From the NCBI GenBank assembly GCA_001643675.2, contig LSRY02000019.1, positions 372,001 through 436,000 on the forward strand: a DNA stretch of 64,000 bases, given 5' to 3'. Shown here piece by piece: positions 57,147-64,000 of the stretch. Each line of letters begins with the position of its first letter. Position 1 is the first letter of the stretch. Below the pieces are notes generated by a model that was not told where the DNA came from, made no database searches, and saw only the letters and a list, made by a program, of their open reading frames with translations. Position numbers and translations under genes: made by a program. The stretch is from Monocercomonoides exilis. Its lineage: Eukaryota; Preaxostyla; Oxymonadida; Polymastigidae.

Positions 57147-57599
57147 GTGGCAATGCGTATTTCTCTCTTTCTTTTTCTTCTTTTGGTACACTCCACCTTC
57201 ACTGAAACTTAATTTTCGATAATGGAAATTTAAGTTATGATTTTTAGATTTTATCTTCAAAACTGCAATTTCACTCTGTGTCTATAATTATAAATGAAAA
57301 TGATTTTATAATTTCATAACTATATAAAGAGTACTTTTTATAATTCTTTTTTGAATTCAATGAGCAATCTGAGTTTTTCGAATTGATGCATCAAAAAAGG
57401 AATTTGGATTGATGAAGCATTGCAAATTTTTATTTTTAAAACAAAAACTGGAAATATATATAACCTCCATATTCTTCTTTTTTTAGACTTCTTATAGAAA
57501 TTCTTTTTTTCACATGAATTCAAAAAATAATAATGGGCAAGAAATTTTTTGTTTTATTTCTGTTCATCTTATAGCAGCAAATAAATTGACATAATCAAT
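57147..57599. other. Intergenic, AT-rich
   Basis: Between tandem PTB and ZFAND1 genes. The minus-strand frame at 57523-57338 shows no family features. Confidence 0.5.
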
Positions 57600-59198
57600 G
57601 GAGGGAGAAGAATATGGAAAACAGTTTGTGTATTTTAATTCAAATATATTTTACTTTGCTTTTTGCAGTTGTATGTTTCCTGGATGTCAACAATTAGATT
57701 TTCTTCCGATTGAATGCAAAGAGTTTGCTTGCAATACATTCTTTTAGTAGTATTTGATGTTTTTATTTCTATTCTGAATTTGCAATAGTTGTCATCAACT
57801 ATTTTGCAATCAGCATTCCTTTTCTTTCCAACACAATTGTCCGGGTATGAAATTACATGCATTATAAATCGTTATAAAAATACTATTTATGTCAATAACT
57901 TCGATGTTTTAATTTGTAATAGCTTTATCTTCTTCTAGAATTTCTCCGGCATGCCCCATATGTAATCAAATAGTATTTGTTGGGCCTGACGAAGACATGA
58001 ATGAAATTGTACGAATTTTTCAATATAATTCTACTTTATTATACTCTTTCTTTCTTTCTTTGTGATGAAAATGCATGGCCAATACTTTTTATGTTGATTA
58101 TATTGAATTAGATGAACTCACATATCGAAAGTGGATGTCGCTTCAGGACAAGGGAATCTCCACCTTTGCCAAAGAAACCAATATGTTCTGTTTTTGGATG
58201 TACTGAAGATTTTATGTCCCCATTTTTATGTCCTCATTGTCACAAAACTTTTTGCATGACTCATAGACTTCCTGAAAATCATGGATGTTCAGGAGTTCCT
58301 CGATCTAAATCACTTTCACCACCTCCAACCTCATCTCAAAAATCACTTTCACCCTCTTCTGCAGAAGCATCTCCGGAACGCAAAACTTCTCTTTCTCCAT
58401 CGTCATCATCTTCAACCTCATCCAAAACTTCTTTTTCCACTTCAATTATGTCTATGTTTCCAAGGCCAAAACCCAAACCAAAAGTGTTTTCGTTTGAGTC
58501 ACCATCCTCTTCTTCATCTTCTTCATCTTCGTCTTCACTTTTTTCATTTAAATCTTCTCGTTCGGCTCTCACAGGAAAGTGTATGTACAATTTTATTTAT
58601 TGTTTGAATGTTCATTATTCTAAAAAAATCAAATAATAATTCATTAATATTTAGCAAAGGAGACTCTCGCGAAGCGATTGAAGGCTAAGGTATAGCTCTT
58701 TTTTGTGTGCATGTGTATAACCGTCTACTTTGTTTAAATCTTTTTAATAGAATGTTTCGAGTGTCGATTTCTCAAAGAGAAGATATCTGGATGTGCTAAT
58801 TGAAGGAAGGGGCGAATCGGAATGCTATTGTGTGCCAATGGATGCACGAGTTGGGCGTGTCATTGATCTGATTTCGTCTTTGGCAAAAGTTCCCAACAAA
58901 AACAACATTCCTGGAGAAAAGGTGTGCAAAAATAGAACAGAAAAAAAGAAAAAGAAAGAGGAATATTTTTTTATTTAACAAGAAAGAATGAAACTTTTTT
59001 CTTTGATACCATAAAGCTCCTTTAATGTCATGTGTTCGTTCCAATATTGTTTTCTTCTCATTTTTTGCTGAAAATCTTCAGAAGCTTTGCATTTTCCTTC
59101 GAGGCTCGGAAGAACCTCTTCCAATGGAAATGAAGATTGAGCATCTGGTTGAGAGGAAGGAAGATACGTTGGAGGTGACTCTCGCTCATTGTCAGTAA
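57600..59198 (+). CDS. ZFAND1: AN1-type zinc finger protein 1
   Basis: Eight exons (57600-57625, 57669-57722, 57789-57844, 57923-58008, 58112-58580, 58655-58689, 58751-58921, 59082-59198) give 337 residues. The first AN1 finger is assembled from four exons: C-M-F-P-G-C-Q-Q-L-D-F-L-P, C-K-D-C-H-Q-L-F-C, then H-S-F-S-F-Q-H-N-C. A second finger follows (C-S-V-F-G-C, C-P-H-C-H-K-T-F-C, H-R-L-P-E-N-H-G-C). A Ser/Pro-rich linker leads to a C-terminal ubiquitin-like domain (R-V-I-D-L-I-S-S-L-A, K-L-C-I-F-L-R-G-S-E-E-P-L-P-M). This order is that of ZFAND1/yeast Cuz1, which brings p97 and the proteasome to stress granules or arsenite-damaged proteins. Donors are GTTTGT, GTTTGC, GTATGA, GTACGA, GTATGT, GTATAG and GTGTGC. 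Confidence 0.9.
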
Positions 59199-59802
59199 TA
59201 TCAATCATTCTTATTGAGATCAAGTGAGTTTTCAAAACTTTTTTTTACCAACTTTATGTCAATTCAAAGTTATTAAAATGTATTTTTTTTTCAAATTTCA
59301 AATTCCAAGCTTTGTGACTCGAATTTAAGTTTATTGTCATTTTTAGTTATTTCCAATGATTTCACATGTGATTCTTAACACATGCGAAATTGTTTGTTAG
59401 AATAAACGTTTTCTCGTTTTTTTTTTACCTGTTTTTATTGCTTGCATTTTTCTTTTCGTAATTGTATTTAAAATAATTCATTTTATTGCATTTTATTCCT
59501 TTTTTATATCAAACATTCGCGTTAAATAGCAATATGAAAAAATATTTTTTTATTACATAAGCATATTTTAAGAGATAGTCGCGAAAAAATACATATTTGA
59601 AAAGAATAATAATCGTCTCTATTTCAACTCTAAAAAATTGATTGAAATAACATTCAATACTTTAAAATAAAACATTTATGCAAAGCGGAACATCTGACAT
59701 TTGGAGTTTTCGTTTTCAATTCAAAAACTTCTTTTGCACACAATCCAAATGATGGAAACAAAAGACAGTCATATGATTAATTATTCTTGTGGTAGGTACA
59801 AA
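59199..59802. other. Convergent intergenic region
   Basis: AT-rich sequence with T runs between the ends of ZFAND1 (+) and the beta-helix protein (-). Nothing else recognised. Confidence 0.5.
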
Positions 59803-61710
59803 TCAAGAACCTGATAAAGCTGTTGAAGCAGCTTTTAATGCTTCTTCACTGTTGCTTGAGATAAATTGTTGACTGCTTGAATTTGTGGAAATTCCATTTT
59901 CAATTATTTCCACAGGAGATGTTGTCGCGCTGTTACTGTCGCAATCAGATTCAGTCATCGCAACGGAAGCAACTCCTGCTTCAGATTCCAATGACGAGCT
60001 TGATGAGGATAATTCTGTTAAAAGTGCAGAAGTTTCTTCCATTTTACCATATGCATTCCTTTTTCCTCTTTCTTTTTCCTTTCTTTTCTGACATGGAAGT
60101 TTATTCTTTGTTGCACATGACAAAATGCAAGCAAACAAGATAATTATAGCAATAAACATTAAAGCACCAACGCTAACACCGATAATGCCACCAACACTTA
60201 ATGTTCCATGTATCAAGTGACTCAAATCGCCTCTGCCGTTAACATATATCCTTGGCTTTGTGCTTGATGAAGTGGTTTTTTTAGAAAAAGTTGCAGAAGT
60301 GATGATGGTTGCAAATGTGCTATCTGCATAAATATCATTTGCCAATGATGAACCCGGTGAGTAATATCTTTCTCCTTCTTTCACTTTGATCGCTGCTTGA
60401 TTTCCTTTAAACCGACAGCCATCGAGCATTATGCCTGGAGAATACAAAGTGGAAAAATTAAGTTGTGCTCGAAATAATCCCATTCCTCCTCCTACAAGAC
60501 AAGCGGAGCATTTCTCAAACACACATTCTGATAACGCAACTGCTCCATAATGCGCTTCAACAAAAATACCTCCCCCAATCCCTTCTCTTTTTTTCACAGC
60601 TTCGCATTGCTTCATCGACACAACATTCATTTGAACATTACCAGCTGTCAAAGCAAGAAACCCGCCATCGTCTCCACGGCATTTCTGGGCAATGCAATTT
60701 TGCATTCCAAAAGAACCATAACAGTATACTCCTCCACCAATACCATTGTGCGAAGAACAGTTCGAAAAATTGGTAAACTGAAATTGATTTCTCTCTGTGC
60801 AAAGAAACAAATATCCACCAAAAACAGCACCGCCGTCTCCTTCTGTTGCGGAGCATCCAGTAAACAAACAACTTTTTACTTGGACATTTATGTTTGAAGT
60901 ATAATAAAGTGCTCCTCCGCTTATAGCATAGCATCTATTAAATGTGCAAGCTTCAAAAGTGGCATTGTTTTGCATTATCTGTTGAAATTGAATTAATTCT
61001 CCCGCAAAACTTGTTGGCAAAATTTTTGTCTGCCGCATGCTCTTTTTATCTTCACAGTTATGAGTACAACGAAAAAATGTACAATTTTTTATTGAAAGCT
61101 CCTTGCAAAATAACCCAGCCACAAACCCTCCGTAAAAAGCAGACACACATTTGTAAAAAATAGAGTTATCCAATATGTTAATTTCATCGCTCTGCAACGT
61201 TTTGTTTGTGAAATATTGTGAATTTTTCGAAATATTCATCATCTTACAATTTGTAAGTCGGATTTGAGAATTGTCAATTGATTCGAAAAAGGGTTTTGAA
61301 GAAAGGAAAATATCTTGAACATCTGTTTCCGCAACAAATATATTGCTTTTGCACGCTGATTTTATAAAAGAAGATTTTACAAAATTTGTCGATATAGAAA
61401 TAGAGCAATTTGATAAACAAAGTGATGAATCATTTACAGCAAACATTTCGGAAAATATAGATGTCACATTAAAAGAGCAGCAACTTAAAGTTAAAGACGA
61501 AAGACTTTGAAGCATAAAATGAATAAATGGGGAAGAAAATAATAAATTAATTGAATGGATATTTAATGATGTATTGTCCATTCGAATAAAGCCAGTACGA
61601 GAGTAACAAAATTCATTAATAACTGTAAATATTAATTGCTTATTTTTTATGTTGTCAACATTTCTTTCTGTACAAAAACAATAACATAAAAGAAAAAGAA
61701 AGCCATGCAT
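59803..61710 (-). CDS. Beta-helix surface protein, single-pass membrane
   Basis: Open frame of 635 residues. A hydrophobic start (M-H-G-F-L-F-L-L-C-Y-C-F-C) could be a signal peptide. It then consists of short parallel-beta-helix repeats rich in N, C, F and G-G: N-C-T-F-F-R-C, C-T-F-N-R-C-Y-A-I-S-G-G-A-L, G-I-G-G-G-V-Y-C, G-D-D-G-G-F-L-A, G-I-G-G-G-I-F-V. One membrane helix follows near residues 510-534 (G-G-I-I-G-V-S-V-G-A-L-M-F-I-A-I-I-I-L-F), then a basic and Ser/Glu-rich cytoplasmic tail of about 100 residues. Such right-handed beta-helix proteins are abundant, polymorphic surface proteins of parasitic and commensal anaerobic protists; adhesion is an inference. An upstream exon is possible. 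It is a paralogue of the next gene. Confidence 0.85.
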   Translation of the reverse strand: MHGFLFLLCYCFCTERNVDNIKNKQLIFTVINEFCYSRTGFIRMDNTSLNIHSINLLFSSPFIHFMLQSLSSLTLSCCSFNVTSIFSEMFAVNDSSLCLSNCSISISTNFVKSSFIKSACKSNIFVAETDVQDIFLSSKPFFESIDNSQIRLTNCKMMNISKNSQYFTNKTLQSDEINILDNSIFYKCVSAFYGGFVAGLFCKELSIKNCTFFRCTHNCEDKKSMRQTKILPTSFAGELIQFQQIMQNNATFEACTFNRCYAISGGALYYTSNINVQVKSCLFTGCSATEGDGGAVFGGYLFLCTERNQFQFTNFSNCSSHNGIGGGVYCYGSFGMQNCIAQKCRGDDGGFLALTAGNVQMNVVSMKQCEAVKKREGIGGGIFVEAHYGAVALSECVFEKCSACLVGGGMGLFRAQLNFSTLYSPGIMLDGCRFKGNQAAIKVKEGERYYSPGSSLANDIYADSTFATIITSATFSKKTTSSSTKPRIYVNGRGDLSHLIHGTLSVGGIIGVSVGALMFIAIIILFACILSCATKNKLPCQKRKEKERGKRNAYGKMEETSALLTELSSSSSSLESEAGVASVAMTESDCDSNSATTSPVEIIENGISTNSSSQQFISSNSEEALKAASTALSGS

Positions 61711-62318
61711 ATTAATGAATAATGGGATGAATGAAAAATCATGAAAATTTTTAATTTTTTTCGAATCTTAAACCGTTGGCATCAATTCTTTATTAATGTT
61801 GGTGCAATGTATGGAATTTGATAGCAGTGTAAAAGATATTTTTGAAAAAAATTTTTCAAAAGGAAGGCTTGTTTTCCTGAATTCAGACAAAAATTATAAA
61901 AACAGTAAAATGGAGAAGATGTGCAAATAACAAAAAAATATTGTCTGTTAATTGTCAATGGTTGCTCCAACGATCTCCTTTAGTACTAAAACACGTATTC
62001 TTGAAAACACAAAATAAAGTTAATGTGAATTGGCCCACAAAAGCTAAAAGCTCTGCAACATTTATGAAGGAAAAGTTAAACATTATCGTACAAATATTAT
62101 TTAATCTTCGAAATAAATAGAATAAAAAGGAACGAAACTCATTGATTTAAACTTTGTTGAACGAACTATCTCGTATATAAACAATTGAAAATATGAATAA
62201 TTGCTCTTGAAAGAAAAAATGAAGAAAAAAACGCTTGAATAACAAAACAAAAATAAAATCAAAAAATAATCACAAAACATGTCGGAAAATATAAAAAATG
62301 TAATTTTTTCTGGTTCTC
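61711..62318. other. Intergenic between two surface genes
   Basis: AT-rich. Two minus-strand frames (61970-61782 and 62466-62101) have no recognisable domain; the second could be an unrecognised tail exon of the neighbouring surface gene. Confidence 0.4.
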
Positions 62319-63995
62319 CTATCTTATGAAAAAGCAGCAAAGACACAGTAATTCGAAAAACGCTTTTGAAAAATTTGTATGAAATATAACATCGAGGAAA
62401 ACGCATAAAATGCCGATCAAAATTATTCCAACTACTACACCAACTATTATCGCAACTGTGACCCATGGTTTAGATTTCTTATTCTTTTTACTGTTATCTG
62501 AAGGACGAGTGATAAGATGATCCTTTATGCCGCGCTCCTCAACCACAATTGATGGGCTTGCAGATGACGTGGAACAGCCTGAGAACATCGCTTGGGACAC
62601 TACTCTATCGTAATCTGTTGCGTAATATACATCGTTTCCGTCTTTTACAGCAGTGTTGCTTAGAAACGAGACAGACTTAAATTTGATCGGAGGATTTTCG
62701 GCAGACGCAGAGGCATCAACGCTGCCAGTTACAAAGACACCCCCACCTACCCCGTCGTTTGCGCTGCACGACGCAAACTGGCAATTTTCTATCAAAATGC
62801 TTCCACGTGCATTGAGTACGCACAGGCCCCCGCCGCCTGTAGCGCCTGAAAGAATGCCTGTGCTTATGCACGATGTGAAAACTAAGTCATTCAAATAGCA
62901 TTTTTTCGCACCTTCATTCACAAATATTGCTCCTCCAAGAGATCCGTTGCAATTGAAAAACGTGCAATGTTCAACTGAGGAATGATTCCCTAGACATAAA
63001 GCCCCACCCCGAGATAATTCATTGGAATTCTGAATGTCTTGAAATGAAGATGACGAAGAAGCTAGTATTTTTGCGGCACAATCTCTAAAAACGCAATTTG
63101 CAATTCTGACGTCTTGATCTAGATTTGTTTCTGACGCATATATCCCTCCTCCTGCTGCAAAAGTTGCATGAGAAGATCGACATCTCGCAAATGAACAATT
63201 TTCAACTTTTAAGATTCCCTCGCTAATCATTTCTATTGCGCCACCTTTTCCGTTTTTATTAATGCAATCTTCAAAAGTATCCCCAAAAAAGGTTCTATTT
63301 CCGGAAATACGTTGAGGATCCTGATAGGTTGTAAGGCAGCGTCTGTAAGTATTATTTGAAGAAATAAATTTTTGATCTCTGTTTATTCCTGGAATTATTT
63401 GACCATATATTCCATTTTCAACATCAAAAAATGTTGAGTCAGTAATTTGTGATGTCGAATGAAATGAAGGGTATTGTGATGCTTCTTTACTCGGTGAAGA
63501 TGCAAATGAAGTTGTTGATATATTTCGGAAAATACAAGAGCCCAAAGATACAAATACATCGCCACTTGAAGACAAAAAAAGCAAAGAATGGTGATGTTGA
63601 CGTAATAAAGAAGGGAATTTCAATGATTCTGCTAAAAGTGATCCTCCTTTCAAAGGGAATGAAGCCAACGAATTAAAAGAAAAAGAATTATTATTATGTT
63701 TAAGTAATGACACATTATTGAAAGAAAGACAACTTTCATCACATGAAAATGGTATTGCCTCATCGTTTTCTATATAAATATTGCATTTGGAAAATGACAT
63801 TGTTGAAAATTTTGAAATATTCACAAAGCAGCTCTCAACATGGCTAAATACTATTGAGTCAAATACCAATGATGAATTTGTCAAAGTTCCCCAGAATTTT
63901 TCTGTATCCCCTTCCTCATTCAACGTAGTACCAGAAGTGATGTTTGTGTTTGTGGAATAAAATAGTTTATGCCCAATGATTGACGGTATATTCAT
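62319..63995 (-). CDS. Beta-helix surface protein, 5' end possibly outside window
   Basis: Open frame of 558 residues from an ATG five bases inside the window edge, so the true start may lie beyond it; no signal peptide is visible. The repeats are of the same type: G-G-A-I-E-M, A-A-G-G-G-I-Y-A, S-R-G-G-A-L-C-L, C-N-G-S-L-G-G-A-I-F-V-N, G-G-G-G-L-C-V-L and G-V-G-G-G-V-F-V, with N-C-S-F-A-R-C and N-C-V-F-R-D-C turns. A basic K-K-N-K-K-S-K segment precedes a membrane helix (V-T-V-A-I-I-V-G-V-V-V-G-I-I-L-I-G-I-L). Unlike its neighbour it has almost no cytoplasmic tail (about 25 residues), unless a further exon at 62101-62318 is spliced on. It extends to the right edge. Confidence 0.8.
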   Translation of the reverse strand: MNIPSIIGHKLFYSTNTNITSGTTLNEEGDTEKFWGTLTNSSLVFDSIVFSHVESCFVNISKFSTMSFSKCNIYIENDEAIPFSCDESCLSFNNVSLLKHNNNSFSFNSLASFPLKGGSLLAESLKFPSLLRQHHHSLLFLSSSGDVFVSLGSCIFRNISTTSFASSPSKEASQYPSFHSTSQITDSTFFDVENGIYGQIIPGINRDQKFISSNNTYRRCLTTYQDPQRISGNRTFFGDTFEDCINKNGKGGAIEMISEGILKVENCSFARCRSSHATFAAGGGIYASETNLDQDVRIANCVFRDCAAKILASSSSSFQDIQNSNELSRGGALCLGNHSSVEHCTFFNCNGSLGGAIFVNEGAKKCYLNDLVFTSCISTGILSGATGGGGLCVLNARGSILIENCQFASCSANDGVGGGVFVTGSVDASASAENPPIKFKSVSFLSNTAVKDGNDVYYATDYDRVVSQAMFSGCSTSSASPSIVVEERGIKDHLITRPSDNSKKNKKSKPWVTVAIIVGVVVGIILIGILCVFLDVIFHTNFSKAFFELLCLCCFFIR

Positions 63996-64000
63996 CTCAG

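Noticed and set aside
1-64000. CRISPR arrays, tRNA or rRNA genes
   Set aside because: No regularly spaced repeats with unique spacers, no convincing cloverleaf with a GTTCRA loop and no rRNA-like block were seen by eye; a tRNAscan-SE run would settle the tRNAs.

Overview
This window is nuclear DNA from an intron-rich, AT-rich eukaryotic protist. Genes carry short spliceosomal introns (mostly about 45-120 nt). I could phase almost every one by protein homology, and the standard code fits: eS28 and the cullin both end on TAA exactly at the family C-terminus. Donor sites are relaxed, with GTTTGN and GTATGN dominating. A flagellar-type EF-hand/WD40 giant, an anaerobe-type iron-sulfur flavoprotein and beta-helix surface proteins with one C-terminal membrane segment together suggest an anaerobic flagellate. 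An oxymonad/Preaxostyla relative is my best guess; this is inference, partly from memory of such surface families, and no database search was possible.

Layout. 0.4-3.1 kb: a degenerate hAT transposase (-) with one in-frame stop and a long polyserine tract. 4.2-9.2 kb: compact small genes: atypical Rab (-), MED10 (+), an acidic-tailed protein (-), a COPI-associated-like four-helix membrane protein (-), a one-helix membrane protein (-) and ribosomal protein eS28 (-). 9.5-24.5 kb: cullin with a lysine-repeat insert (+), an SLC35F6-like transporter (+) and a 2949-residue EF-hand/WD40 protein (+). 24.5-34.9 kb: a gene-poor block with a 248-bp palindromic element, two decayed gene regions and three arrays of a short AT-rich motif bracketing them. 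34.9-59.2 kb: housekeeping and regulatory genes: cyclin (-), SMC4 (+), a DeSI/PPPDE protease with a huge disordered tail (+), a YAK1/DYRK-type kinase with a polyserine tail (-), an iron-sulfur flavoprotein (-), UBFD1 (-), a coiled-coil protein (+), a PTB-like four-RRM protein (+) and ZFAND1 (+). 59.8-64 kb: two beta-helix membrane proteins (-), the last reaching the window edge.

How genes fit together. There is a ubiquitin/proteostasis theme (cullin, UBFD1, ZFAND1, DeSI protease), transcription and RNA processing (MED10, PTB), chromosome and cell-cycle control (SMC4, cyclin, YAK1-like kinase) and surface proteins. There are no operons; several pairs are divergent, the tightest being UBFD1 and the coiled-coil gene with 52 bp between start codons. 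Introns crowd the 5' ends of long genes, whose last exons are long and often GC-richer.
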